DNA of 54,638 nucleotides from Lysobacterales bacterium (GCA_014238945.1 JABAAB010000060.1:1-54638), one strand, 5' to 3'; numbered from the stretch's first letter, positions 1 through 8,890 are shown. A program made the numbers and translations. Notes: a model not told the origin generated them from the sequence alone.

Positions 1-396
1 GGGGTAAAAATCACCCATCACCTGGCGCCGCCGTTGCTCAGCCGCCGGGACCGCACCACCGGAAAAATACCTAAACTGAAATTCGGCCCATGGCTGCGGC
101 CGGTTTTGCGTCTGCTGGCACGTTTCAGGTTCCTGCGTGGTACCCCTCTTGACCTGTTTGGATACACGCGGGAGCGTCGCGATGAACGGGCGCGGATTGA
201 CCAGTACGAGCAGTCGATATCCGAATTATGCTCATCCCTGTCAACCAAAACACTGGCACCCGCAACCGCAATCGCTGCACTGGCTTCAACAATTCGAGGC
301 TTTGGCCATATCAAGCAACGCAATGTTGAAGTGGCCGCGGTGGAAAGGGAGCGTTTGGAAGAGCAGGTGAAAAAACTTCAATCCTGTACGGAATGA
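1..396 (+). CDS. Indolepyruvate ferredoxin oxidoreductase, C-terminal end (partial at left edge)
   Basis: The frame is open from base 1 to the TGA at 394-396, so the gene begins outside the window. The translation starts GVKITHHLAPPLLSRRD and continues with FGPWLRP, RGTPLDLFGYT and IRGFGHIKQRN. From memory this pattern is typical of the C-terminal region of the long fused indolepyruvate:ferredoxin oxidoreductases, which oxidise aryl-pyruvates from aromatic amino-acid breakdown to aryl-acetyl-CoA using thiamine diphosphate and ferredoxin. Only about 131 C-terminal residues are present, so the catalytic domains cannot be checked. A TTG at 34 is in frame but is not the real start. The gene ends 3 bp before the convergent NTF2-like gene. 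Confidence 0.8.
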   Translation, partial: GVKITHHLAPPLLSRRDRTTGKIPKLKFGPWLRPVLRLLARFRFLRGTPLDLFGYTRERRDERARIDQYEQSISELCSSLSTKTLAPATAIAALASTIRGFGHIKQRNVEVAAVERERLEEQVKKLQSCTE

Positions 397-399
397 TGC

Positions 400-945
400 T
401 CAGTCCTGTCCCACGGGCGGTACCGATTGAACTCTCCCGGGGGGTTCTGCGGGATTCAACACCCTGCGTGCGCTTTCCGCGCCAACCACCGGCAAACCAT
501 CGGGGTTCAATAAACCAATTTGCACCAGTACACTGGCCTGGTCCCAGTAAATGTGCTCATGGGTGATTTTTCCGTCCCTGACACCAACAATGACTGCAAA
601 TGCCACCGCAACCGGTTTCCCGGTGGGTGCAATACCCGGCAGCATCCAGTCAATCACCGTGGTGTGGGTGAAACTGATGACCAGTTCATCCACGATCTGA
701 TCCTCTCCCACGGTTCGTGACACGGGATCCATCTTCACATCCGGTGGAAAGAACTTTCCCACCAGGTGATCCCGGTAAAAGTCACGCACACCCAGCTGAC
801 CATTGCCGCCGATCATGGTGGGTACGGTATGCAAATAAGGGTCATCACACATCGTGGCCATGGTGGTATCCAAATCGCCTTCGAGCTCTGCAGCAACGTG
901 CTTTTCGAGCAAGTCCACCATCTGTTGTTGTCTCTCTGAAAGCAT
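400..945 (-). CDS. NTF2/SnoaL-like protein
   Basis: This is a 181-residue cytosolic protein without a signal peptide. The pattern is a helical start (RQQQMVDLLEKHVAAELEGDLD), a short motif DPYLHTVPTM, then alternating strands ending in GVRDGKITHEHIYWDQASVL. That is the cone-shaped NTF2/SnoaL fold, and the layout matches SnoaL-like 'ester cyclase' relatives; the actual substrate is unknown. The C-terminal 40 residues (after LLNPDGLPV) are Pro-rich and probably disordered. No clear ribosome binding site precedes the ATG. It is convergent with the upstream oxidoreductase gene. The 100 bp before it encode a hydrophobic stretch on the same strand that may be the remains of another gene. Confidence 0.65.
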   Translation of the reverse strand: MLSERQQQMVDLLEKHVAAELEGDLDTTMATMCDDPYLHTVPTMIGGNGQLGVRDFYRDHLVGKFFPPDVKMDPVSRTVGEDQIVDELVISFTHTTVIDWMLPGIAPTGKPVAVAFAVIVGVRDGKITHEHIYWDQASVLVQIGLLNPDGLPVVGAESARRVLNPAEPPGRVQSVPPVGQD

Positions 946-1045
946 TTTGCGTCGCCCTGAAGCGTGCCCCGATGGCCAGTGTCAGCACCATTGCAGTGAA
1001 CATGAGTGGTAATTCCCCAACTATAACCGATTTCAAAAGTAGAGA

Positions 1046-1165
1046 TCAGGCCACCATGGCCAGTTTTTGAATCTGAGTGATACCACCCAGACCCATGTTA
1101 GGGCGCTCATGATTGTAGATCCGGAGCCACCGGGTTGCTCATTCCTGTTCCCGAGGGTTAAAACA
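1046..1165 (-). pseudogene. IS3-family transposase, C-terminal relic
   Basis: The reverse strand encodes ATRWLRIYNHERPNMGLGG followed by ITQIQKLAMVA and TGA at 1046-1048. The NHERPNMxLGGxTPxxKL pattern is characteristic of the extreme C-terminus of IS3-family OrfB (DDE integrase) proteins. An in-frame TGA at 1139-1141 lies just upstream of the conserved part, and nothing recognisable continues beyond about 1165. The rest of the element, its terminal repeats and any target duplication are not visible, so this is an old insertion reduced to about 35 codons. Confidence 0.7.
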
Positions 1166-1231
1166 TGGTGAGCTTGGCGCAAATGTTCTAGAATTTACCC
1201 GCCTGGCCCTGCTGATTGAAGAGATTGAACC

Positions 1232-1468
1232 ATGAGAAATTTAATTGCCATCATACTGCTGTTGACTGCTTCCAATGCCGTTGCCTATCTTGATCCGGGT
1301 ACCGGCAGCATGTTGTTACAGGTTATTCTCGGTGGAGTAGCGGCGATATTGGTGGCCGCAAAACTCTACTGGCACAAGATCATGACCGTACTGGGTATGG
1401 CAAAAGCCGGGGATTCCGAAGACGAGGGCATGGCAAATGACGGGGATTCCGAAGACGGGCCTTCCTGA
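1232..1468 (+). CDS. Small YLDPGTGS-type membrane protein
   Basis: This 78-residue protein has a cleavable-looking N-terminal hydrophobic stretch (MRNLIAIILLLTASNAVA), then YLDPGTGSMLL, a second membrane segment (VILGGVAAILVAAKLYW) and a charged cytosolic tail. YLDPGTGS is a recognisable signature of small proteins that I associate with envelope or sugar-modification clusters; no biochemical role is known to me. The acidic tail contains the pentapeptide GDSED twice, encoded by a near-exact DNA duplication (about 1409-1424 and 1440-1455), which suggests a recent in-frame duplication. It ends 7 bp before the methyltransferase start, so the two are probably cotranscribed. Confidence 0.6.
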   Translation: MRNLIAIILLLTASNAVAYLDPGTGSMLLQVILGGVAAILVAAKLYWHKIMTVLGMAKAGDSEDEGMANDGDSEDGPS

Positions 1469-1475
1469 ACCTGCC

Positions 1476-2882
1476 ATGAGTAGTTCAAACGCCGAGGTCA
1501 ACCCCGGTTCATTCCGCGACCGCGACGGACGGGTATATCACATCCATGGGCGCGTAATCAGGGGCCTGAGCGCATCAGCACTGGAAGAATTTCGCCACCT
1601 ACAGCAAGAATCCTTCTTCACCAAACTGGTCAGTTCCGGAAAAATAGTAGCAACCCGGGAGATTTCAAGCGAAGAAGCCGCCTTACCGGAAGAAGTGAAA
1701 TCACAGTGGTCCGGATTCATCGAGCATGACCCGGTAGCGGTCATCAGTTACCCCTATGAATGGACCTTCAGCATGCTCAAGGCCGCCGCGGGGTTGCAAC
1801 TGGAACTGGTGGAAAAGGCGGTCAGTAACGGCTACACCCTAAAAGATGCAACCCCCTACAACATCCAGTTTGTTGCGCGTATGCCGGTTTTTATCGATAT
1901 CCCGTCTTTCCAACGTTTGCAGCAGGGTGAGCCGTGGGTGGGCTACCGGCAGTTCTGTGAAATGTTCCTGTTTCCGCTGTTGTTGCAGAGTTATAAGAAC
2001 TGTGATTTCCAGCCTTTTATGCGTTCCGCAATCAATGGCATTGATGTCCGCACAGCCGCCTCGTTGTTTGGTTTCCGCGACCGTTTTCGCAAGGGTGTAA
2101 TGAGCCATGTCTGGCTGCAATCCAAACTGACCAATCGTTACGGAAGCTCTTCTGAAAATGTACGTTCCAATCTCAAATCAGCGGGGTTTAACCGTGAACT
2201 GATACTCGCCAATGTACGTAAACTGCGCAAACTTATCGCCCATCTGGAGTGGCAGGCAGGTGCTTCCGAGTGGGGCGATTATGATCAATGCCACAATTAT
2301 TCGGCAGATGATCACCTCCTCAAGGAGCAATTTGTACAAACGGCCCTGGAGACCGAAAAACCCCATACCGTGTGGGACATAGGCTGCAATACGGGGCAGT
2401 TCTCACGTATTTCAGCCAGATTGTGCAGCCAGGTGGTGGCCATGGACACGGACCATCTCGCCGTGGAACGATTGGTTCTTGACGCCGATACACCGGAAAA
2501 CGTACTCGCGCTGATCCAGAATGTAGCCGATCCTTCTCCAGGCTGGGGCTGGCGTAACCGCGAACGGTCTGACCTGCCCACCCGTAGCCCGCCGGACCTG
2601 GTGTTGTGCCTGGCGCTGATCCATCACGTGGTGATCACGGCCAATATCCCACTGGCCGAGTTCATTGACTGGCTGGCAGGACTGACTGGCAAACTGGTGA
2701 TCGAGTATGTCTCGCGCAAAGACGAAAAGGTGAAAACCCTGTTGCTCAACAAGGAGGACAAGTACGACGACTATTCTCGTGAGAGTCTACAGGCCAATCT
2801 TGAGCGGCATTTTGAAATCCGTAGCAGGAAGGACGTCAACAACGGTGACCGCAGCCTGTACCTGTGTGTTGCCAAATCATGA
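1476..2882 (+). CDS. Class I SAM-dependent methyltransferase
   Basis: This is a 468-residue protein from the ATG at 1476. A start at 1437 is possible but would lie inside the preceding gene. The C-terminal half is a Rossmann methyltransferase with the SAM motif VWDIGCNTGQFS, an acidic residue after the second strand (VVAMDTDHLA) and LVLCLALIHHVVI in the motif IV region. The first about 280 residues carry no motif I recognise except a conserved-looking DATPYNIQFV segment. The overall layout resembles NoeA-type nodulation methyltransferases. The acceptor substrate is unknown, but pairing with a small membrane protein suggests envelope glycan or lipid modification. It converges on the HupE-like gene with 42 bp between and no clear terminator. 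Confidence 0.75.
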   Translation: MSSSNAEVNPGSFRDRDGRVYHIHGRVIRGLSASALEEFRHLQQESFFTKLVSSGKIVATREISSEEAALPEEVKSQWSGFIEHDPVAVISYPYEWTFSMLKAAAGLQLELVEKAVSNGYTLKDATPYNIQFVARMPVFIDIPSFQRLQQGEPWVGYRQFCEMFLFPLLLQSYKNCDFQPFMRSAINGIDVRTAASLFGFRDRFRKGVMSHVWLQSKLTNRYGSSSENVRSNLKSAGFNRELILANVRKLRKLIAHLEWQAGASEWGDYDQCHNYSADDHLLKEQFVQTALETEKPHTVWDIGCNTGQFSRISARLCSQVVAMDTDHLAVERLVLDADTPENVLALIQNVADPSPGWGWRNRERSDLPTRSPPDLVLCLALIHHVVITANIPLAEFIDWLAGLTGKLVIEYVSRKDEKVKTLLLNKEDKYDDYSRESLQANLERHFEIRSRKDVNNGDRSLYLCVAKS

Positions 2883-2924
2883 CCCGTGGTCTGCCTGTCA
2901 GGTCAACATCCACCCGGTCAAATT

Positions 2925-3923
2925 TCAAAAAGCACTGATCCGTTCAAATATCCAGAAACTGGCAATACCTCCAATGCCGTAGACCAGGGTGGTTTTCCCC
3001 CATTCAAGATACTGCTGCGACAGCAACCGTTTTACCAGGTAGGTCATCAACAAGATAAAACCAATAAATACCAACTGACCCGCTTCCACGCCGAGGTTAA
3101 AGAAAACCAGCGCGGTCGGAATGGCATTATCGGGCAATCCCACCGCCTGCAGGGCGTTGGCGAAGCCCAGTCCATGCAGCAAACCGAAGCTCGCTGCGAC
3201 CAGCCAGGGTCGGGTCTCCACCATGTGGAGTTTTGCCGTGCGGGGTTTTGCCGTGCTGCTGGTTTGAATCTCACAGGCCAGGAACACAATACTGAGGGCG
3301 ATCACCGCTTCAACGGGTTGCTGCGGTACCGATAAAATATCAAGGGTCGCCAACGCAAGCGTAACACTGTGCGCCAGGGTAAAAGCGGTAATGGTCAATA
3401 CCAACAGGCGAATACTGCGCACGATAATGAGCAGGGCCAGTACGAAAAACAGGTGATCCAGCCCTTCCAGGATATGCTCGATACCAAACAGGAAATAGGT
3501 GCCGGCGACCTTGAGACGGGTGGCAGCCTGCGGAATCACGTGACTGGGACTGGCCGGTATCAGCCGGGTGGTGCTGGTGGATTCATCTAACCACTGTAAC
3601 TGCACCAGGATATCTGTATTGGTCACATTCAGACCGGTTGCTGAAATCGTTTTGCCCTTCAGGCCACCCTCGCAATAGCTGTACCATCTCTGGATGGTGG
3701 CACCCGCAACCGGTCTGAGAGTTGGCTTTGAGCGCTCGACACAGCTGGCGGGAAGATGCAGTCTTATGGTCCGGTCATACTGGTCCTGAGGAACCTTCCA
3801 GAGGACGGCAAACAGCTGATCCGACTCCTCGGTGATCTCGAGATATCCCGGTCTGATCTCGTCCGCCACCAGCGGACCCGCCAGGGAAAACAGTATGATC
3901 AACGCACTGAAAAATCGATTCAT
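2925..3923 (-). CDS. HupE/UreJ-family membrane protein
   Basis: This is a 332-residue protein. An N-terminal signal peptide (cut near LVADE) is followed by an extracytoplasmic beta-rich domain (about 20-140), then six or so membrane helices. Two His-rich helices are diagnostic of HupE/UreJ_2: GIEHILEGLDHLFFVLALL (about 150) and SFGLLHGLGFANAL (about 245). Family members with known roles move nickel or other metals across the membrane, but this subgroup with a periplasmic N-terminal domain has not been assigned a substrate as far as I know. Its ATG overlaps the stop of the upstream parvulin gene (ATGA), so translation is coupled. Confidence 0.85.
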   Translation of the reverse strand: MNRFFSALIILFSLAGPLVADEIRPGYLEITEESDQLFAVLWKVPQDQYDRTIRLHLPASCVERSKPTLRPVAGATIQRWYSYCEGGLKGKTISATGLNVTNTDILVQLQWLDESTSTTRLIPASPSHVIPQAATRLKVAGTYFLFGIEHILEGLDHLFFVLALLIIVRSIRLLVLTITAFTLAHSVTLALATLDILSVPQQPVEAVIALSIVFLACEIQTSSTAKPRTAKLHMVETRPWLVAASFGLLHGLGFANALQAVGLPDNAIPTALVFFNLGVEAGQLVFIGFILLMTYLVKRLLSQQYLEWGKTTLVYGIGGIASFWIFERISAF

Positions 3924-4786
3924 GACGAGTCAAAACTCAAGCCGGAAACGTCCACCTGGTACTTCTGGCGCAGACTTTCCATGAAGGCCTCACGTAGTTG
4001 CCGCTGTTTCTCGCGCCGCCATTCGTCTGTGACCCTGTCGCGAATGGTGTCCAGTGACGGCAATTCCGCGGGTCTGGTTGACTCGATCAATACCACGTGC
4101 AGTCCCAATGCCGATTCAATCGCACCGACCCATTGATGTGATTCGATATCGAAAATCTGCTGGGCAAAGTCAGAGCCAAAGCTGTTGGCCACCTCGGTGC
4201 GTGTTGCATCACGGTGTGTCATGGGCAACCAGGCCCGGTCACCGAGCGTTGTGGCATCAATGCTGGCATCCGAATTGAGTTCCGCAGCCATCACCTCGGA
4301 CTTCTGCCGCGCAGCCTCACGGTCTTCGGCCATCAGGAATATTTGCTGGAAGGAGATTTTAGGCGCGACTTCAAAGCGTTGTGCGTTGTCGCGGTGGTAA
4401 CTCTCGAGATCTGCCTCGGTCGGCTCAGGAACGGGCACCAGGTCACTGAACAGGAATTCCATCTTCTGGGCCAGGCGGCGGCGAACAATCTGATCCTGCT
4501 GGTCCAGACCCAGTGCAATCGCTTCGCGATAGAGCATTTGCTCATCCGTAAAAGCATTAAGCAACAGCTGTTTTTCTTCCCGGGTCGGTGGTCTGCCCCA
4601 GGTTTTGGTTGATTGTGCCGTCAGCAGGTCGAGATCCCACTGGGTAACAACAACCAGGGCAGGGTCGTTTGCCTCATCCGGGTTCATCCAGTCAAAAACC
4701 AGGAACAACGCCAGCCCAATCAACAGGAAGTGGGTCAGGGGATCTTTCAGTATGTTCATCATGTTTATGTCAAAACGAAGACACAC
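3920..4786 (-). CDS. Membrane-anchored parvulin-type peptidyl-prolyl isomerase
   Basis: This protein has 288 residues from a GTG at 4786, which has AAGGAAA 5-6 bases upstream. An alternative ATG pair at 4762/4759 would give MNILKDPLTHFLLIG. One N-terminal transmembrane helix is followed by a helical chaperone-like region (TREEKQLLLNAFTDEQMLYREA) and a parvulin/rotamase domain (FEVAPKISFQQIFL, VANSFGSDFAQQIF, HVVLIEST). It is therefore a periplasmic SurA/PpiD-like folding factor. It lies between the DUF3604 gene (46 bp upstream) and the HupE-like gene (4-bp overlap), suggesting it helps fold one of these exported partners. Confidence 0.8.
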   Translation of the reverse strand: MCLRFDINMMNILKDPLTHFLLIGLALFLVFDWMNPDEANDPALVVVTQWDLDLLTAQSTKTWGRPPTREEKQLLLNAFTDEQMLYREAIALGLDQQDQIVRRRLAQKMEFLFSDLVPVPEPTEADLESYHRDNAQRFEVAPKISFQQIFLMAEDREAARQKSEVMAAELNSDASIDATTLGDRAWLPMTHRDATRTEVANSFGSDFAQQIFDIESHQWVGAIESALGLHVVLIESTRPAELPSLDTIRDRVTDEWRREKQRQLREAFMESLRQKYQVDVSGLSFDSS

Positions 4787-4832
4787 CGATTTCCTTTAGC
4801 TGGAAACCGGGGTGTGGAATGTTGCAGTGCAA

Positions 4833-6764
4833 CTAAGGTGTGTACCAAATCGGAGAGGTGTACGCCCGCTCTGTTGTGGTCATTTTTACATTGTCAGGTA
4901 TGTCTACATTGAATCGCAGGGCATCATATGCAGTCCAGCGTGGCGTCGGAATCTCAATAACACGTGCGTAATAAAACGCGCTTTCAGCCGCGTCGAAATC
5001 AGGATCCTGCCAGACCGTGATCAATTCTGTCGTGCCAATGGAGTTGGTCCAGGTTGCATTTTCAACATCAACGGTGTTACCCACACTGGGTACTTTTCCA
5101 CTGTCGGGATCAGCCACCCGGTCGCCTGACCAGGCCACGTCATAAACTTTTTCCTGCAGGTTGCCGTCCCGGTCCAGCCAGCCCTTGATAATCTGGATGC
5201 GATCCAGGTTACCATTGAGCGGATCTTTCAATGCACCGACCAGGAAACCGGGGCTGGCCGAGTCATCCGGTCGTGAGGACAGGTCACCCCCCATCGGTAC
5301 ACCCTTGGCGTAACCAACATTTGCGGGCAAGCGTGATTGGGCATCTCCTGCAGTGAAGTCCCAGCCACCAAAAAACCGTACCGTCATCCGACTGCCCGTG
5401 GTCGCATAAGTCTCCTTGCGTTGCATGGCTGCAAAAATGGATTCGCGGGTATTTTCCTCAGCCCACACCGCGGCCCATCCGGAAGAAACCATGGAGTAAC
5501 CGGGATATTCGTAATCACCGACTTTTGCCATCGGGTGAAGATAACGTGCCGCAGAAGGCTCACCACCCGAGTGCTTGCCAAAGAAATTATCTTCTCCTGC
5601 TGTGGCCAGCGCGGTGTGACTGTCGGTGGAGCCAATCATGCCAAACTTGTATGGATTGGTACCGAGTTCCTGTTCAAGTTTCAAACCCAGCTTGAGACCG
5701 CTGCGTGCGTACTCACCTTCAAGCATGTCATCGGTTTTTAACACGGAAAGGTCGAGGTTACCCACCTCCCAGGTCTCGTAATCGGCGAACTCGTCATCGG
5801 GTGAAAGATACGGATGTGCTTCACCGTCCCCTTTTATCTGAGTTGCTTCATAGAGGGGCTCCCAACGCATACGGGATTCAACATATTCGCTGGTCAGTTT
5901 CTTGCCGAAGGCCCGGTTTTCCGGGAACATGATGCCATTACTCATATTGCCGTTGTGTGCAATGGCCAGTACCTGGCCAGCGGTCTTCGCTTCATAATCC
6001 GTCATCCACTTCCACAGATCGACCGGGTTAGGACTACCCAGTGGTGGCGTCATGGTGAATGGTTCCACCAGGCTGGCTCGATTAGCATCATCCCGGTATA
6101 TCACCACCCGATGCAGGTTGTTGCCTTTGACCAGCGAGGTCCATTCATAACCGATAAAAGCGGTGAAATTACCCGGGTCGTTGGCATCTTCAGCGGCTTT
6201 AACCAGGTTATCCCAGGTGTTTTTATAAATGGAAGTCCCGGGCAGGGACTTGAGTTCTTCGGGAAACTTGTCCTGGGAAAAGGCGACGATCAGTTCCGCT
6301 GCAGCCTGCACTGCTACCTGACCACCCGCATTGATCATGTCGTGCCACTTCCGACCCTGTTCACTGGCCATGACAAACGGTGCACCCTCCTGTAATTTTG
6401 GGAACAAGCCCATATTATCCGAGTGATCCGAGACCACCAGGAAATCCAGTGGGCGGGACAGTCTGGCCGGTTGACCCGTGGATGAAATAACTTCCTCACC
6501 CTTGGCAAACCGGTAGGAGTCATCGGGCATCAAGGTGACACCAAAGGCCCCGGCATCAAATGAATTGGCAGTGTGCAGATGGGTGTCACCCCAAAGCGGA
6601 CGATCCGGAAAATTGCGTCCCGCATAGGGCGAATAGGCTTTTTGTTTCTCGGTACCATTGAGCGAATCGCTGTCTTCAGTGACCAGTCCCACACCGGAAG
6701 CCATGACATTGATATTACAGGAAAAAATCAGAACCAGGCAGGCGTACACTTTGAATTTATTCAT
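4833..6764 (-). CDS. Secreted DUF3604 protein (putative metal-dependent hydrolase)
   Basis: This is a 643-residue protein. The ATG at 6764 has GGGAG 7 bases upstream. A signal peptide ([16 protein letters not shown]...) directs export. Metal-binding motifs typical of DUF3604, which resembles PHP phosphoesterases, are visible in order: [16 protein letters not shown] near residue 60, [11 protein letters not shown] near 115, AIAHNGN near 270 and [11 protein letters not shown] near 380. Together these supply the His/Asp set for two or three metal ions. The reaction is not known. It is the first gene of a three-gene unit with the parvulin and HupE-like genes. Confidence 0.85.
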   Translation of the reverse strand: MNKFKVYACLVLIFSCNINVMASGVGLVTEDSDSLNGTEKQKAYSPYAGRNFPDRPLWGDTHLHTANSFDAGAFGVTLMPDDSYRFAKGEEVISSTGQPARLSRPLDFLVVSDHSDNMGLFPKLQEGAPFVMASEQGRKWHDMINAGGQVAVQAAAELIVAFSQDKFPEELKSLPGTSIYKNTWDNLVKAAEDANDPGNFTAFIGYEWTSLVKGNNLHRVVIYRDDANRASLVEPFTMTPPLGSPNPVDLWKWMTDYEAKTAGQVLAIAHNGNMSNGIMFPENRAFGKKLTSEYVESRMRWEPLYEATQIKGDGEAHPYLSPDDEFADYETWEVGNLDLSVLKTDDMLEGEYARSGLKLGLKLEQELGTNPYKFGMIGSTDSHTALATAGEDNFFGKHSGGEPSAARYLHPMAKVGDYEYPGYSMVSSGWAAVWAEENTRESIFAAMQRKETYATTGSRMTVRFFGGWDFTAGDAQSRLPANVGYAKGVPMGGDLSSRPDDSASPGFLVGALKDPLNGNLDRIQIIKGWLDRDGNLQEKVYDVAWSGDRVADPDSGKVPSVGNTVDVENATWTNSIGTTELITVWQDPDFDAAESAFYYARVIEIPTPRWTAYDALRFNVDIPDNVKMTTTERAYTSPIWYTP

Positions 6765-7020
6765 CAATTGTCTCCCAAAATTCAGAAGGACAGTATAACG
6801 GTTTCCAGTTAATTGAGCAGTCTGGTTGGTCGCTGCATTTCAAGTATTTTACCCGTCATTCACTGTTCCGACCCTGCTGTCACTTTCAATTCGAAATTCT
6901 TCGTCCTTAGAAGTCTGATCAGAATGTTGCTAAAGTGGATGGTTCAGCAAACAAAAATCCCAGGGTTGTTGGAAACCTGTGTCCCCGTATTCAGGGTAAA
7001 GCCGTCAAGGAGGTATTGAC

Positions 7021-7476
7021 ATGCAGTACACTAAATCGTCCCATTTCCATTTTCCCTGCCTGGCGTTGGCCTGTTTACTGTTTTTTGTGCATGCTCCGGT
7101 TCAGGCCGGGGTACATGGTTGCACATTTGAGACAGCCACGGATCTGCGTGGAGAAGCTGAAGTGTCTCTCGAATCGTGGAGTAATGGTCATAACCAGTGT
7201 GTGATCGTCAGCTTGCATACGGAAGTAACATGGACCGGAAATTTCACCGCACATCCCCTCGTGGGTGGGGTGGTGGCTACCGCGGACCCCACGAGCCCCA
7301 TCACTTTAAGCAATCCTGATGGTTCGACCACAACGGTGACATTCTCCCTGGTGGGTGATTATCCTTATTTTTGCACCGCTCACGAATCCAATATGGACGG
7401 TGTGATCTATGTGCGCGCCGATGCAGTTGATGATGATGTCTATGAGGACGGTTTCGAAGGAGATTCGTCACCATAA
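7021..7476 (+). CDS. Secreted cupredoxin-like protein
   Basis: This 151-residue protein is preceded by a strong AAGGAGGT site 6 bases from the ATG. A signal peptide ends near VQAGVHG. Possible type-1 copper ligands are His78 (FTAHPLVGG), Cys118, His121 and Met125 in FCTAHESNM, giving C-x2-H-x3-M; classic plastocyanins have C-x2-H-x4-M and amicyanin C-x2-H-x2-M. Spacing between His78 and Cys118 fits a small copper protein. The acidic tail DDDVYEDGFEG resembles the DGFE tails I know from secreted proteins in related gammaproteobacteria. It stands alone with its own leader, about 255 bp from the divergent DUF3604 gene. The predicted role is periplasmic or surface electron transfer or copper binding. 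Confidence 0.55.
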   Translation: MQYTKSSHFHFPCLALACLLFFVHAPVQAGVHGCTFETATDLRGEAEVSLESWSNGHNQCVIVSLHTEVTWTGNFTAHPLVGGVVATADPTSPITLSNPDGSTTTVTFSLVGDYPYFCTAHESNMDGVIYVRADAVDDDVYEDGFEGDSSP

Positions 7477-7547
7477 GATCGGTTGTTGGTTTTTGATTGA
7501 TTGTGGCGGTTGCCTTAAGTTAGGCCGGCTGCATAAGGAGTATTCCG

Positions 7548-7712
7548 ATGAAATCCAGGTTTTTGCTTATCACATTCACCCTGACTTTGGCCCTGTAACT
7601 GATATTCCGGGGCCAACTCAAGGAGGTCATGCGCAGTGATCACCCCGATCCCTGCCTGGTGGGTGAATTGACCCTGGCGATGCAGCTGCTTCGAAAAGAG
7701 GCGACCTTCTGA
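7548..7712 (+). pseudogene. Probable broken small secreted protein (one in-frame stop)
   Basis: An ATG at 7548 with AAGGAG 7 bases upstream begins MKSRFLLITFTLTLAL, which looks like a signal peptide but ends at TAA after 16 codons. The same frame continues (LIFRGQLKEV) into a second ATG at 7629, which also has AAGGAGG just upstream, and reads on to a TGA at 7710-7712. Either one small exported protein was cut by a stop codon, or there are two tiny genes. I recognise no family. Confidence 0.3.
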
Positions 7713-7754
7713 TCCCGCTCGTTATCGTAGCCTTGATCCCCGGAACGGGATCGA

Positions 7755-8303
7755 TCAGGGCAGACCGCGCCCATTGTCCACACCGTCATCAAGCAATCGT
7801 TTGAGGCCATCAAGCTGAACATCCCAGACCCCGTCGACCGCCGCCGGCCATTGGCCGGTACCTGCCGCGAAATATCCACCGACCTGGTAGCGAAATACCA
7901 GCACAGTTTTACCTTCCTCTTCGCTTAAGGTAAAACTCATGGCCCCGGCAACACCCAGGGACTGCAGCGGCCCCAACCCACCACTCATACGCAATAATTT
8001 ATTGGGTTCAACATACACTATGCGCATATGTTCAACCCAGCCTCCGCCGGGCAGGGACTCACAAAAACAGCCCCCGGGAGTGGTATCCATGGTCATCATG
8101 CCGTCCTTGCCGGCATAAGTGTGATCCAGGTTCCACCAGCGGTGTACTTCCAAGGTCAGGGTGTCGTAGACCTCTTTTGGTGTTGCGTCAAATTCCCGTT
8201 GGGTTTGCAGGGTAAAACCGGACTCACTGCGGTCGATCACCTCCGCGGACACAGCACTGCTGAGGAATACAGAAAAAACCAGAACCCAATGTATTAATTT
8301 CAC
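7755..8303 (-). CDS. Exported SRPBCC/AHSA1-like protein
   Basis: This protein has 182 residues from the GTG at 8303, chosen because GGGAG lies 7 bases upstream and it gives a normal signal peptide (VKLIHWVLVFSVFLSSAVSA, cut before EVID). An in-frame ATG at 8327 exists but has poorer context. The mature part has the START/SRPBCC pattern: FDATPKEVYDTL, RWWN, a central Gly-rich region with GGCFCESLPGGGWVEH, SFTLSEEEGKTVLVFRYQVGG and a C-terminal helix (LDGLKRLLDDGVD). Such folds bind hydrophobic ligands in a deep cavity. The ligand is unknown. Confidence 0.7.
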   Translation of the reverse strand: MKLIHWVLVFSVFLSSAVSAEVIDRSESGFTLQTQREFDATPKEVYDTLTLEVHRWWNLDHTYAGKDGMMTMDTTPGGCFCESLPGGGWVEHMRIVYVEPNKLLRMSGGLGPLQSLGVAGAMSFTLSEEEGKTVLVFRYQVGGYFAAGTGQWPAAVDGVWDVQLDGLKRLLDDGVDNGRGLP

Positions 8304-8381
8304 GACCAGACTCCCGTTGGGGACCATTATGAACTTAAGCTGTCGTTAAAATCTAATCACGTCGTAAAAATCCAATACCCG

Positions 8382-8745
8382 TCAGCTTTTGAGTGACTCT
8401 CCTATTACCGAAAGCAGGTTCTCCATGTCCACGGGTTTTTGCAGGTAGCGGTGGCACCCGCCCTGAGGGCCTTTGCTTCATTTTTCTCAGGGTCTGCCCC
8501 GCTGACCACGATAATCGGCGCCAGGGCCACAAATGGGTCCAGGCACTCCAGCACGACAAAACCATCGATGCGTGGCAGACCGAGATCCAGCAGGATCAGA
8601 TCCGGTTGGTTCTGATTTGTTTCTTTTATAGCCGCAACACCATCCATGGCGAGCAGAGGATTATGGTCGTTGGCAAGCAGATGCAGTGCGATGAACCGGG
8701 AAACGTCCCCGTCATCCTCCACTATTAAAATTTTTTTCTGGCCAT
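8382..8745 (-). pseudogene. Single-domain response regulator with two frameshifts
   Basis: A receiver domain can be pieced together from three frames. An ATG at 8745 starts MARKK; the run of seven A (complement of 8731-8737) is one base too short for the expected ILIVEDD strand, so that frame stops at once. The main frame (8722 downward) carries EDDGDVSRFIALHL, the phospho-acceptor strand DLILLDLGLP and IIVVSGAD. Near 8450-8460 a missing base moves the end out of frame; the restored reading is YLQKPVDMENLL and GESLKS to the stop at 8382. Without it the invariant Lys of the KP motif is lost. The gene was a CheY-like regulator and is now probably inactive unless the indels are assembly errors. 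Confidence 0.7.
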
Positions 8746-8890
8746 CTTTCCGGCACTCCGAATCATGACCTCCCCAAATAAATCAAAGTCTACCGAGCAC
8801 CAAATTGCTCTGGGTACAAAACAATCCCTGCCCCATGGTCACATAGCTTTAACAGTCCCCACCATCATGAGCGATGGGTCGTGAGGTGTT

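Noticed and set aside
845-1036. A minus-strand frame with a hydrophobic stretch (LMFTAMVLTLAIGARF)
   Set aside because: It overlaps the NTF2-like gene in another frame and has no good start; at most a remnant, so not listed as a gene.
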